From the NCBI RefSeq assembly GCF_003576645.1, contig NC_044920.1:19071805-19135804 (forward strand): a DNA stretch of 64,000 nt, given 5' to 3'. Of the stretch, positions 31,381 through 43,830 are shown piece after piece. This stretch comes from Ipomoea triloba. Taxonomy: Eukaryota > Streptophyta > Magnoliopsida > Solanales > Convolvulaceae. Position 1 is the stretch's first letter. Each line of letters starts with the position of its first letter. The position numbers and the translations under genes are program-made. The notes beneath the pieces were generated by a model. That model saw only the letters and a program-made list of their open reading frames with translations, did not search any database and had not been told where the DNA came from.

Positions 31381-34300
31381 ATGGCTTTCGCTTCTCGATT
31401 CCTTTCCAGATCTACCCGTCAGGTTATTCTTCATCTTCATCATCTTTTTCTGTTCAGGGAAACTGTGATCCATCTTTAGATTCGATGCGATTAATGTTTG
31501 AATTATTTCATTTCACTGCTTTTGTTTTTTCTTTTCATGTTCCTCATCGGCGTATGTTTTTTAATAGAATTTGGATTTATCCGCTTGGGTTGGATCCGGT
31601 TCCGTTACTTGACCTTGAGGGGTTTGTGAATTGGACTTGTGTATTGGTAACGGTTGGATTGGAATACGGTATAGTAATTGGTATAATGAATGAGGTTTAG
31701 GTGTGATTGGATTTCTGATTTGAGTGGTTTCGTTTTGATTTTGTGGGGCGAGGGTTAGAGAGTGTGAGTTCTAATGCTGCGAGCGGAGAGACTCAGAAAC
31801 CAGGAAATATTGATTTGAGGATGTGATGAAAGGTGCATTTGACCAAAATAAATGCCCATCCATCACAAGATTCGTAATGGAATTCTTTTATTAGAAATCT
31901 TTGTCATGAGAAGCTCCTGGTTGAAAATAAACTTTCTTTCACAATCTTGTGTTTGTGACCTGCTACATGTTTTTGATGCTGGTATAGTGGCAATAGATGT
32001 TTCTGTGTAAATTTTGGCATTTTGTTTTGTTGGGATACCTCACTAGTTGGGCTTATTTGCCCCATAAAGATGATTTTTTGCTGAAAGGGGAAGGTGTTTA
32101 TGCTCACAATTTTGCTTGATTGGCATTATTTGAATAAAGTATTTTTGCTAAGAAACAAGGTATTTATTTTCTTATATACATGAGGCCTGCTGGGCTCATA
32201 AAATGTTGTGTTTTAGGTTAAGTGTCCTTGTGCTCAGTGTTATGTGGAAAATTTGAAAAAAAAAAAAGTGTTCTTTTAATTAATTTCATGGACAGATTCT
32301 ATTTGTGGAGGGTTTTATCTGTCATGCCACCATATCCTCAATGGTGAACAAGCTAACATTTGTTGACAATGCAATCATTTATTCATTTGGGATATTCATG
32401 ACAAACATTATTACTATTTTTTGTATAAACATTACATCATTTTGCCCATTGATTGATTCTTTTGAATGTGGTGAATAAATACCTTTCTACTTCTTCAGTT
32501 ATATAGTAGCCAGATGATCATGCGACCAGATAGTGCCATTCCAATTCGTTCCTTTGCCAAAGGAGCTGGTGCTCCAGCAGCACTTAAGGGTGATGGTAAG
32601 TTGAACTATGGAGATCATTAGTAGATTCTTTTTTACCAGCTGATTTATCTCCTTTAATTAAATGCTTGTCTCTTACCATTATAATCGTCATGACTAATTT
32701 TCTTGTGTCCATCTGAAGAAATGTTGAAGAATGTCTTTCTTGAGGTCAAGAAGAAATTTGAGACTGCAGTTGGGATCCTCCGTAAGGAGAAGATCACCAT
32801 AGACCCTGAAGACCCTGCTGCTGTGACTCAATATGCAAAAGTCATGAAGACTGTAAGGGAAAAGTAAGATTTCTAATCAATTTATGAGTCTTCATTTTTA
32901 TAATATTGGTAGTTGCTTGTAAGGTACTGTAGCTAGCAAATTGTATGGGTGATGGTACAGTTTTTATCTATGATTCTGTGCCAATAATTTGTTTTGTCGG
33001 AGCAAGTTTGATGAACATTCTTATAGTAAAGTTTTCATTTCCTTTTTTTTTTTTTTGAAGTTTTCCTGGAACTGTAAATTCTTTACCTAGTTAGGGCATT
33101 ATGTTACTCCGAATGTTTTGAAAGTGCTATTGATCCCTATGATGTCAGTAATACAAGCTAAGTTACAAGCATGCTTTACTAACTCCTATGGTATTTGAGT
33201 CATTAATGTGAAGGCTGTTGTTGATGAATATGATTTGTATGCTTTCAACATTCTGCATTTTGTGCAACACCACTACTTTATTTGCCGAGATTCTCTGTGC
33301 GCTATATCTAGCCGAAATTACTCTGTTTTTGCTATTGTACCTTAGAAGGGAGAACCCTCCTTGGTTGGTATTTCTTTTTGATAGAATGGCTCTGTCAAAG
33401 TGCATTTTCTCCTAATTTTATATTATGTTATGTCTGTTACTGGCCATTGGATTCATTTAAATTATGTTGTCTTCCAATATCTGCAGGGCAAATCTCCAAT
33501 CAGAGTCTGAAAAGATCAAGGAAGCTATTGATACACAAACAAATGAGATTCCAGATGCTCGAACTTATCTGTTGACACTGAAGGAGATTCGGATTAAGTA
33601 TGCTTATTTATGTGCTTTTTTGTTAATCTCTCATGTCCCCAATAATCTTGTCTCTATGGATTCTGGCTCTCAATGTTTTAGGAAAATTATTGTTTTATGG
33701 GTAGTAAATGAAAAACCTAAAGTATTCGTTACTTTGAAAGTGGGTTGTTGATTTCGTTTCACTTTGAAGTAATAGACGGGTAAAGTAGGGAAGTTACTGG
33801 ACAAAGTATAAATCTGCCTCTTTCCCTCATTGAGTTGATACTACCTTCACATGGCCTTTAGGTTGCTTAAAGAAATAAAATGATATTTTGTACTTTTTAG
33901 AAATACATACTTGATATTTTTAGCTACGTACATCTCTTTATCTTTTATTTTGTTCAGTCACTCTGTTTCTCTTTCTGCAGTCTGTAAGGCCAGTTACTCC
34001 TAGACCATGTCTCTGTGTGGATGCTAACAGCATATTTCTTTTTGGCAGGAGTGGCCTTCCTGATGAGCATGGCGTTGAGGAAAAGATGATGAATGCTTTG
34101 GATAAGGTAGAGAAAGAACTCAAGAAGCCACTACTGAGGAATGACAAAAAGGGAATCGCACTCCTCACAGCAGAGTTTGATAAGATCAACCAGAAGTGAG
34201 CTTCGGGCTATAACCTGATAATTTCTCTTTTCTTCCAAATTGCTAAATTGCTTGCTGTCCAATCAGTGAAAAAACACTAAGAAATTCATCAGATTTGTCT

Positions 34301-34743
34301 TCATAATAGCAATTTTAAGTATGGTCTTGGTTGGAAGGTAGTTGACCTTCATCTTGCTTTTTCTTGTCACCATCATCTAGATTTGGCATCCGCCGAGAAG
34401 ACCTGCCCAAGTATGAAGAAGAATTGGAAATGAAGGTTGCTAAAGCTCAATTAGAAGAATTGAAAAAGGATGCCCTTGAGGCAATGGAAACTCAGAAGAA
34501 GAGGTATTTGATAAGCCCAAGGCTGTCATCTTCATCATCTTCTTTTTTCCCCTTTTTGTTTTGGTTACAATCAACTGAGATTCATTTCCTTAGTCTTTCT
34601 CCATCCTTTCTCCTTAAATTTCCATGAGAATACCTTTGCCTTTCTTTTATTACATTCTTAAGCATTCTCTTATTTGCAGGGAGGAGTTCAATGATGAGGA
34701 AATGCCCGATGTGAAGTCTTTGGACATTAGAAACTTTCTCTAA
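31381..34743 (+). CDS. MGP1: Mitochondrial ATP synthase 24 kDa (FAd) subunit
   Basis: Seven exons join in frame: 31381-31422, 32499-32595, 32719-32863, 33487-33597, 34049-34195, 34381-34503 and 34680-34743 (stop TAA 34741-34743), 242 residues, all introns GT-AG. This agrees with the plant-specific 24 kDa FAd subunit of the F1Fo ATP synthase, named MGP1 in Arabidopsis, needed in pollen. The first 40 residues (MAFASRFLSRSTRQLYSSQM) are Arg- and Ser-rich and lack acidic residues until later, as in a mitochondrial presequence. Conserved blocks are LRKEKITIDPEDPAAVTQYA in exon 3, GIRREDLPKYEEELEM in exon 6 and the C-terminus EEMPDVKSLDIRNFL. The protein is charged and helical with coiled-coil character, and has no membrane segment. 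The ATG is preceded by TTCGCA. No lesion is seen. Confidence 0.95.
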
Positions 34744-35157
34744 GAACCTTTGGTGGAAGACTTTTTCTTTGCGCTTTTCTTTCACCTTGGCATAATGAGT
34801 TCACAAATCACAAGTGATCTCTGCTACATTTGAAACAATACCATCCTGCTGATATGTTTTCAGGTGCTGGATTTTTTTTGTATTTTTAATAAAAGTAATG
34901 ACCAGGGAATTGAATGCTATATGTGCTTTAGTCCAGAAGAGAATATACTGCCTGCATTTGTTCAGTGGTTTTGTAATTGAAATGCAATTTAACCTTGATG
35001 CTACAAAATTTTAATGGTTGTGATGTGCCGGATCCGGAATCTTGTCATTCAGAATTCTGTTTGTGTACATGATGTGAATGCTGGGATTGTTAACAGCACA
35101 GATATCTGATTTCATTTGGGCTCTTCCAATTTGCCCTTTTGTTTGTTGTACCTCAAT
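34744..35157. other. 3' UTR and downstream region of MGP1
   Basis: AATAAAAG at about 34889-34896 is a likely poly(A) signal about 150 bases after the stop. Nothing else supported. Confidence 0.55.
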
Positions 35158-35335
35158 AGTTATACCATGGACTCGGGTCCACTTGCAAGGTAGACACGTC
35201 ACAATTTACATATTGAATGTTAACAATTCAAATTGTAAACATTTAATATGTAAATTGTGAATTGAACATTCAGTATGTAAATTGTGTATTTTGAATCTGG
35301 GTCTATCTTAAGGTAGACTCGGTCCACAATCCACT
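35158..35335. mobile_element. MITE-like element with GGACCCGGGTCC end, copy 3
   Basis: Starts TTATACCATGGACTCGGGTCC and ends AAGGTAGACTCGGTCCACAA. The interior holds facing CACAATTTACATATTGAATG and CATTCAGTATGTAAATTGTG phrases. A shorter relative of 3244-3497 and 23533-23800. Confidence 0.6.
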
Positions 35336-36293
35336 TTTGACCACCTGTACAATGGCAAAGTATTCTAACTAATTCTCCATTTAAATGCGACAGATGCTTA
35401 TGCTAAAATGTAACGGACTAATAAAAATTTTGTAGATTTTATGCGTCCTGCTCTCAACTTGTTTTTTCACCTTAGAATTTAGACAAGACCGGAAAAGCAT
35501 ATCCATTTGTGTTGCGCACCGAAAAGTTTCTATATACAGTGCTAGTTTTGTTAAAAAATAAAAAATAAAAACGATTTGCATATTGACCCGTGAAAGGATG
35601 ACTACGGTTCAAATCAAACTAGACACTGTAGCAACTAAATTGAAACCAGAACCATTGGGAGGGTTTTGATTATAGATTCTGGTTTTAGTTTATTATATTA
35701 TATTTTGGATCCGTGAACCGATGGTTTGGAATCATAACTGAAGTGCAATCATATTTACACGACTATTCATGATTTGACATCATTTTAATCCGATGAAATT
35801 AGTTTTGCAAAATTGTACACATGATAGTTTACATTTTCTCCAATCCACCCCGCAAGTTAGGTTTGAAGGTAAACATTTCACCTATGGTGAGTCAGGTTCT
35901 GGTTGTCCTTGCTCTTGCTTCATCTATTCCTTCTAAATTTCTATTTGTTTCATTGTTAATATAACAGAACATGGAGTGATAAGAAATCTTGATGTTTGCA
36001 AGTTTGCAATTAGATAAAAGTAATGCTTACTTCTAACTTATTTAACGGCATTCTTGGTAGGCTTCCATATAGTAAAACAAAGCTCTGATGAATGATGAGT
36101 AGAGCATTATTTTGAAATTCATTGGCTATTTAAGAGTGAGTTCTTCTCTTACTGACCAATTGCCACGTTCAACTTCTCAACTTGTATTGGCAATTCCAGC
36201 CAGCCAAAATTCTTCAGCATATTCTAAACACTGCACAACATTTGGAATTCCAGAGCTTTGGGGGCAAATCTTTCATAAAGCAAATATAGGCAC
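35336..36293. other. Intergenic stretch between convergent genes
   Basis: No gene or repeat with ends is seen. It separates the 3' ends of the ATP synthase gene and the minus-strand MRNIP-like gene. Confidence 0.5.
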
Positions 36294-37994
36294 TCACATA
36301 AAATCAGGATGGATATCCTCATCTACCTTGTGATCCTTGATTGGGTTCTCAAGTGCAATGTTGTTCCATCTATCTTTACCACTGGTAAGCCATCCCCCAC
36401 TTTCAAGCTCCAAGTTATCATCATCATCATCATCTGCATCTGCTGTCATGTATTCACTCCACTTTGACATCCCCTTTGATGTTGTTAGCAGACTCCCCTG
36501 TGTAGGTTCTTTGCTTACAAGCTTCTTGTCATTTGCTTTGGCATCCCTGTTTTTAGACCAAGATGGAACATCTTGAGATCCTACTGTGAAATCTTCCCTG
36601 TCAGGACCCTCCTTTGCCATCATCCCAATATCTGCATAGTTAACATTGATTAAATTTTGCTCGGAAAAGTGTCAAATAGGCCTTTGGGCTTTACTTGAAA
36701 GTGCAATTAGGCCTTTGAACTTTTAAAAAGTGCAATTAAACACTTGAACTTGTTATTTTAGTTCATCTAAACCCAATAGCCAGTTATCCACCTGGAATAA
36801 TCGGTCATTAGGGTTCCGGTGACTAAAAAATTCCGGCTACCGTAGCCTATCGTCTTCTCCAGTGGAGAAGGCGTCTGGTCTGGTCTAGTCGTCTTCTCCA
36901 GTAAACCGGACTTATTTGACAAGTTCAAGAGTTTAATTACACTTTCGAGTAATGTTCAAGGGAGTACCATTTTCCCAATTTTGCTCCTTGACATAAACCA
37001 TTAAACCAGATGCTTTTCTTCTCAGTTAGTACTACCTTTGCCCTGGAATGTGCTTTGTTTTCTTGTACCCCTTTTCGTAAAAGTTGGCCGGAAACGCTTA
37101 TTGCTGTCAGATTCAGACTCTGCAGAATAATTGCTGAGCTTAGGCCTTTTGAACACTGCCTTGGGAAGCTTTGTCACAATCCTAGTCTCCAATCCATCCC
37201 CTGTGCATTATTCAAACACTTGACAGTTTCATATTACTGCCTTGTATGAAATATCAATATACAATATGCACATCTTCATCAATATCTTACGTTTTTGGTA
37301 CTCAAATCAAATTTAGGCAAGGCTATATAATATGCCCATTTTCATTTTCCTTGTATAAAATATCAATATTATTATCAAATAGAACTCATGAGAATAATCA
37401 AATCGAATTAGGTCATATAAAATTCATAAATTTCTAGTCTACAACTTTCCATATTCTAATTACTAAATTAATCCTTTTTAGATTGTTATCAAATTCTCCT
37501 CATGATAAATGCATACAAATCAAATCAAATCAAACTGATGAAGTTCATAAATTTCTACTCGATATATGTTGATCACTCACTAGTTCACTTGATTATCAAA
37601 GTCTTGTTATTAATTGAGAGACAAAGAGATGACCTGTTGATTGTTCATCTTCTTTTTCGACCGATTCATCCTCAAAATCGAGGTACTCGGTCCAATCGGT
37701 TCTCTTGTTGTTGCGATTGGTGGGGAACCGGTCTTCTTCTTCTTCTGCAGGGTCTAGGGTTTGAGGTTGTTGGTGTTGAGCGAGATCGGAGAATTGGCGA
37801 GACATGTTGAAATTCTGGACGAAAATTCGAACATCCTTGGCCATGAAGCCTTGAGCGAAGACTTGGCGTACGGACTGCTTCTGGTTGCACACCACGCAGA
37901 TCCACTTGTTGCTGCTCTTCTTCCGCTGCTTCACCTGCATGGTGGAGCATTGGCAGCACTGAACGGCGATGAAAACCGCTTGCATTGGTGCCAT
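36294..37994 (-). CDS. MRNIP-like zinc-ribbon protein
   Basis: Three exons on the minus strand, 37994-37634, 37200-37036 and 36631-36294, join in frame to 287 residues with GT-AG introns. The N-terminus has two Cys pairs (QCCQC at about residues 12-16 and CVVC at 33-36), a zinc ribbon, followed by NQKQSVRQVFAQGFMAKDVR and NFNMSRQ. This is the signature of the MRN complex-interacting protein family, which in animals binds the MRE11-RAD50-NBS1 DNA-repair complex; the role in plants is inferred only. The rest is low-complexity and acidic, with an EEEED run in exon 1, KRFRPTFTKRGTRKQ in exon 2 (a basic stretch that could be a nuclear signal) and DADDDDDD in exon 3. SKWSEYM and a C-terminal WNN region are other conserved-looking points. 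The start ATG at 37994 is the first in frame. Exon joins are my prediction. Confidence 0.85.
36660..36975. mobile_element. MITE-like element (GTGCAATTAGG family), copy 3, MRNIP intron 2
   Basis: Left end AAAAGTGTCAAATAGGCC, then AAAGTGCAATTAGGCCTTTG; right part AATTACACTTTCGAGTAATG. Shares phrases with 6655-7226 and 19022-19395. It includes a duplicated CGTCTTCTCCAGT phrase at about 36850-36900. Confidence 0.5.
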
Positions 37995-38326
37995 CTCAGA
38001 GTGTCCAGTGAGAGAGAGGGGGAGAGATTGAGAGATCCCTTCCCTGTTGACGAATAAATGGCGGGAAATGAATATTTAAATTTGGTTGGAGATGTTTTTC
38101 AAGAATACTAAAATAATACTATGGCTGCAGGGTTTATTTAAGAGTTTATTGCTTATTTTAAATTACTAATACACTATAAGCTCTGTTTGGTAATGTTTTT
38201 AAAATAAGCTAGTAGTTTAAAAAGTTTATTTTGAAAAGGTAGTTTTTTAAAAATAAACTAGTAGTTTCTTAACTTACATCATTTACTCATCTCAATTAAA
38301 ATCCTTTTGGCCTTTTATCATCAATA

Positions 38327-39872
38327 CTAGTTTTATACTCGCATTGCGCGAATGGGTTAATGCCCAATGTTTATATTTAAATAAATATTTGAAAGTATAT
38401 CAATGCAAGATTATATAGGAGATATTTATACATGGGTAATTGAATGTCGAATTTTTTTATTTAAATATCTAACTCAAAGTATATGAATCCAAGATAATAT
38501 AGAAAATTCATTATAAATATTACTAAAATAAATGTTTGCAACCTTGTAAAATCGATAGTCTAAATATTTGGTCTAAAAATGATAGTCTAAATAAATACTA
38601 TTTTTAATTTAAATTTTTATAAGTGTTCTTAATTCTGTTTTGAGTAACATTGTCATTGTCTTCATCTTTACTATTTGTTATCTTCCTTTTTGTTGGTAGT
38701 GTGTTATTTGCAATTCGGTTATTTTTGGTAGCATAGATGACAACGTCATGCAATGAAATTATGATATAGGAGTTATGGACTTTCATTTAGGTGTTTTGCT
38801 TGGGGTTCATTTGGTTCAACCATTATTGTTGAATGAGTTATCGTGGATAAAGAAATCCCTAGTTTAAGAAAAAAAAATTAAATTAATTAATAAAAATTAA
38901 AAAATTTAAAATATTATATATTTCAAAGATATTAAAAGATAGTTTCTCGCTTCAATTTGATGGATAAGGGGTTATTTGAATACTTTCATTGTCAACAAAT
39001 CCCCCAAGTAGTTAATATGATTCGTTTCAAACTTTTCTTTTTTTTTTTTTTGGTATTAAAGAAATACATATGTATCATTTTTTGGTGTAACTACTAATTT
39101 ATTTAAGTCAATAAGAGTAAAATATAGTGATTCCGCTTCAATTTGTTGGGTTATTTGAGTACTCTCTTTGTCAACCAATCCCCAAGTAGTTAATATAATT
39201 AGGTTCAAATTATTTTAATTTTTTTTCATAGTATTAATAAAATACTTGGTAAATAAATATATAACATTATTTTGTACTATAACTTTGATATTTAATTACA
39301 AGATATTGTAAAAATAAGATAATGGACAATGTAATGAATATCAATTGATAAATTTGAATATAAAGAATCTTTGCATGAGAGAAAATAAAGACAATATAAC
39401 TAATGAAATTATTTCTCTTATTTAATTTAATTTTTTGATAATGAATAATTTTTTCAAATAAAGGTATTGTAGACACATAATTCTAAATTAAAAAAATACA
39501 TATGTATCATTTTTTGTTGTAGCTACTAATTAATTTAATTTAATAAGAGTAAAATAGAGTGAGAAACTTGATTATGTCAAATTTGATTGAGATGCGGTTC
39601 GAACCTAAGACCTTTTTATAGAAATTAATGGGTAAGTTAAAAGTTAACGGAATATTAACGGAGAAGAAAATATTTAACGGAAAAATTAACGGATAATCAT
39701 AAAAGTAAGGTTAAGTTAGGTAATCTCTATTAATAATATTAATCTGAATTATCTTAACTATATATTTGATTAAATAATTCATTTGAACCATCCATTTGAT
39801 TAAATAATTTGACCGCCATTTTTTCTACCCATTTTAGGTATCACTCTCTTTGGCTCTTATTAGTATAGTAGA
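38327..39872 (-). mobile_element. Non-autonomous Helitron candidate
   Basis: On the minus strand it starts TCTACTATACTAATAAGAGCC (preceded by A) and ends with the hairpin-like TTCGCGCAATGCGAG, then TATAAAA and CTAG followed by T. These are the marks of plant Helitrons: TC start, stem-loop and CTRR end, insertion between A and T. The 1546-bp body is AT-rich and non-coding. It contains two degenerate direct repeats (about 38946-39060 and 39122-39240, sharing TCGCTTCAATTTG-, GGGTTATTTGA-, CCCAAGTAGTTAATAT). Confidence 0.65.
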
Positions 39873-40135
39873 TGTTTGGTTGTAATTTCAATTTGACATT
39901 GCGCTTGAACATTAATTTTTGTATGAACTAATTTTATGAATTATAAACATTTTTTTTTACTTTATATATTTTCAAATATATGTTCTTACTTTCTAAATCA
40001 ACACTCTACTCTGTCATGTGCTCAATCTCCAATTCTGAGTTTCTATCTGTGAGCTTGAATTCACAAATTCTATTCTTAGCCTTTTGTATTATGCCTTCCC
40101 CCCTCTCCCAGCCAAAAAGCTTCACTCAGTATGTA
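39873..40135. other. Non-coding spacer
   Basis: AT-rich, no feature seen. Confidence 0.4.
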
Positions 40136-40616
40136 TGTTAGAAATATTTGTAATAAGATTTTGATGAGTCAAAATGTACTTTTGTTGAAAAATTAGAATC
40201 CCCGAAATTTCATTTTATGTATTAGTGTCTAGGAGTGGTTTAGAAAGCAAGCTACATGTATTATGAACCCCCAACAATTACCAATAAGTTATATTGGAGC
40301 ATTGGTCGAGGTTATGCAATATTATCCAGAGGTCAAAGGTTAATGAGGAGATAAATTAAAGAGTCGAAGAGGCAGTAGAGATGTGATTTATGAAGAAGCA
40401 AATTAATGAGGAGATAAATTAATAAATTAAGAAGCAGTAGAAGTTGGAGTAGATAGGGATGTCAACGAGGCGGGGTGGGAGCGAGGGGCATACCCACATC
40501 CCCGCCCCCGACTTTGTCCCAGTCCCCGTCCCCTTTCCCCACGGGGATTATCCGGGGACGGGGAATCCCTGACCTCATTCTAAATTTATAAACAAATAAA
40601 CAATATATATACTCGC

Positions 40617-41985
40617 CAAAGACCTTGTGGTCTAGTGGCACTGATACCTATGATTTTATACTATTATCTGCCACACAATTGAGTTGGTTTTGTTGCTTAT
40701 TTTCTTTACCTTGGTGAATTTGAGACTCGTTTGTGTGTTACATTTGCTTAAGCTTAATTTATTCACGAACGGGAAGCAAAGGAAGGATTTTTGGACATCT
40801 TGGACAAGTTTCGGAAGCATAGGAATCTACCCAAGGACGGAAAGGAGCAGCGGAGCACAAAAGAAGTCAAAAGGCAAAAGGAGAGGGCACCACACGGCCG
40901 GCTCACGACCATGTGGATGCCCGTGAGCCCCATCGCGGACAGCAGCAAGGCATTGCACCTCACGGCCACGATCACGGTCGTGCCCCTTGCTGTTGTCCAG
41001 TATTTAATGACGCGGTTTTGCTATTTTTTTTGAGAGTACGCGGTTTTGCTATTTTTTGGGTATTCCGAGCCCTAATTTAGTTTAGCACATTTTTCCTTCT
41101 CTTGAGAATTTTCCATAGCATAGAATAGCTCAGATTTACACACTTTAATTCGTTTGCAAGCTTGGAATCGTGGATTGGATTGGAATTACTCTTCAAGATT
41201 GTTAGTAAAGTCTTTCAATACTTCATTCTTGCTTTGCTTTGATTACTTTAATGATGAGTGAGTAGTTCGTTAATGGGTTTAGATTAGGGATCTATTGATA
41301 ATCTTGATATTCAATTTGTGATTAGTGCATAAAGGGATTGAATTATTCACCTAGGGTTTATGTTGAATTGGGGATTGAATTCTACTTGTTATTAATTGAT
41401 GGTCACAATTGATTGCTAGTTTAGGAGAAGGATTCATTACAACGAAAGTTGGGTGAAGAACTCGAGCCTTACCAATTTCAACCTGATTTTTCCTACTATG
41501 AGAATAGGGGTAATTTGGGGGCTTACAATGTCTTAGTGCTTAAGACTATGATTGATGCATCACGAAAGTGAGGCAATCTTAGCCTAATTCTATTTATTGA
41601 TTACGAAAGTAGCTGAATTGAATTTTTGTGTGCATTGCCCATAATTCCCCAGGTTAATTCTTCATTCCCTAATTCTGGTTGTTAGAACATCAAGATTGCA
41701 ATACCCCTAATCTGACCCATGCCATTATCATACAATTTATTCACTAGTTAATATGCTTTTCTTTTATTTTCCCATTTAGCTATCATTTACTTGGATTATG
41801 GTAAATTCAATTACTTCAGTGCCTAGAATTTTTTAGTTCACACAAATACGTGTCATAGCCCCAATCCTCAGCGGAACGACATTTTCACCCTCATATTTAC
41901 CATCACCACCATACACATCAGGCACCCGGTTGTGCCCCCACATAGGAAGGGGTGGGTTCAAGCCTCAGTGGAGGCGATATTAGTG
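40617..41985 (+). mobile_element. tRNA-derived SINE, copy 4, split by a solo LTR
   Basis: The left piece (about 40617-40641) reads AGACCTTGTGGTCTAGTGGCAC with a complete box A. The right piece (41921-41985) starts GGCACCCGGTTGTGCCCCC and includes a box B, GGTTCAAGCCTCAGTGGAGG. Removing the LTR and one GGCAC restores the order seen in copies 1 and 3. Confidence 0.8.
40642..41920 (+). mobile_element. Solo LTR inside the SINE
   Basis: The 1279-bp element starts TGATACCTATGATTTTATAC and ends ACCATACACATCA, LTR-type TG...CA ends with TGAT/ATCA inverted. GGCAC flanks both sides (40637-40641 and 41921-41925), a perfect 5-bp target duplication. The CACGGCC and CCGTGAGCC phrases at about 40892-40925 and the length suggest a Ty3-gypsy LTR, but this is an inference. 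No coding sequence remains. Confidence 0.88.
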
Positions 41986-42976
41986 CGGGAGCTAAGGTTG
42001 CAGTAGAGATGAGATTACAATTAATTCAAAGGGATGGGATTGCAATCAAATTAAATCAAGAAGCAATAGTCGTATGCATATTCAAAGGGAGATGAAATTT
42101 GAGCTCAAACTATTATTGGTTTCATCAGACTATTTTGCATGAAGATCATTTTGGAGCTCGGATTTCTACTGAAACTTTTAATGTCTCACGCCACATTAAA
42201 AGTGAGATAAAGCCTATTTTAAACTGAAAAAACTACAAGCCTAGCTAACAAGAAATCAAATTTGAGATTGTCATTTTCCAACGGACAAAGTCTCAAATGC
42301 CTATAAAAGGATGAAGATCTATCTGAAGATGCAAGACAACGAACCAATCTTACAACACAAGAGAGACACGAAGCGCTTTTCATATCTAACAATTGGTTTA
42401 GAGCTTACAAAGAAATATTCAAGTGTAGTAATCTTCATTTGAGAGAGACTTGATCTACATTGAAGAATCTACTGAAGAGTCTCAAAGTTGGAAGCAAGGA
42501 AAATATTGTTTTGACAAACAAGTGGTTTCTCTACCGGAGTATAGATAGGGGATTGTCACAAAGGAGTGTAAAATTCTGGTGCAGTGCTGGAGGCACTGGT
42601 TGATGCGTAACTAGTGTGGGCTTGGTGATCAAAGAACTAGGTTATGGAGATAGTGTTATAGGCACTGGTTGGGGAGTGATTAGTGTGGGCTTGGTGATCA
42701 AAGCACTAGATCATAGAAATTCATTGTATCTTGTAACCAAGGAGTGGTGGATATAGTGAATTCCCCCGGAAGATAGGAGAGAGTGTAATAGGAGGATTAC
42801 ACACCTCCGAACCACCATAAATTTCTTATGTTCTTTATTGCTTTACATTATTTATTTATGCTTGCTTGATTCACACGTGAAACGCACACTACACATTATT
42901 TTTATTTCGCCGTGCACAAGATACTAACAAAAGTACATTTTTGCTCATCAAAATCTTATTACAAATATTCCTAACA

Positions 42977-43830
42977 ATTTCTCCCTTTTTTATGATGCCA
43001 AAATCTATACTAGTCATTTGGCTTAGTCTTTGAAAAATATAAAGTTCAAAATTTTCATTTTATTTCGACTAGCCATAGATGAGTTTAACAATGATTTTTT
43101 ACTTAGAAGAATTGTTTTTTAGACAAAAAAATTCCTACATGCATTTTTGAGACTACTATTTTAATTCATTTTGAAATATCTCTCAATCATGCATTTATAC
43201 AAACTAAGTCAAAAACAATTCTTGATACTAAAATTAAAATGAATTCTACTAAAAAATAAACTAAATAACTGTCAACTTCTTCCCCCTTTTTATGTCCAGT
43301 ATAAAATAAAATCATAGAGCAAAGATATCAAGTGTTTACCTGTTTCCAGTTTGCGATTTGTGCACCAAGTGACTGTCATTTCTTTTCCCCCCTTTTTGGC
43401 AGCATCAAATAAACAACAGATATCAATAGAGTTCTTGTTATGTATGTCATCCATGAGATATGTTTCCCCCTTTTAAACTGTCAATGCCGGTGACAACAGA
43501 TCTCATTTCATTATGAAGATCTCTTATTTGATTTTATTGTTGAAGAATAATTTTGAGAGGTTTCATGCTCTGTTGCATGAAAAATCTTTCTGTATGATGT
43601 CTTTTTCTTCTAGTGGCTTCAACGAATATACATATGAGAATCCAAATTTCTCTTAGATTTCTGAGTGATTTTACCTTGTAAGCCACATTGTTTGTCCACC
43701 AACTGTCTTAATTTCTTGTAGATAGAGTTATCAGTGTCAACTAGTTCTTTATGGATAGTAAAAACTTTTCCTTCATCATCATACGACTGCTTTTGGTTCA
43801 TTAGTTTCTTTAATGCTTAACTCTATTTGG
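42977..43830 (-). pseudogene. Remnant of a retroelement 3' internal region
   Basis: On the minus strand AAAAAAGGGAGAAAT at about 42990-42976 looks like a polypurine tract directly before a TGTTAGGAATATTTG LTR start. Upstream are repeated AAAAAGGGGG(A/G) runs (near 43287, 43395 and 43474) seen before the 3' LTR of SIRE-type elements, and a 60-residue Lys/Gln-rich frame (43801-43619) beginning MNQKQSYDDEGKVF. No enzyme domain is left. The assignment is tentative. Confidence 0.4.

Larger units (their letters stand above)
40136..42976 (+). mobile_element. Ty1-copia-like LTR with long inverted ends, carrying nested insertions
   Basis: It starts TGTTAGAAATATTTGTAATA and ends TATTACAAATATTCCTAACA. 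The inverted match extends for about 51 bp (40136-40186 against 42926-42976) with few mismatches, far more than the usual short TG...CA of an LTR. Signals in the plus direction fit an LTR of the SIRE type: TATA box CCTATAAAAGG at 42299-42309 and the phrase GAACCACCATAAATTTCTTA near the 3' side. ACTAACA at 42923-42929 could be the true LTR end. No matching target duplication was found. A SINE sits inside and itself holds a 1279-bp solo LTR. No coding frame. Confidence 0.55.

Noticed and set aside
40684..41033. Two 80-residue plus-strand frames and a 70-residue minus-strand frame
   Set aside because: They lie in the GC-richer part of the solo LTR and have no domain.
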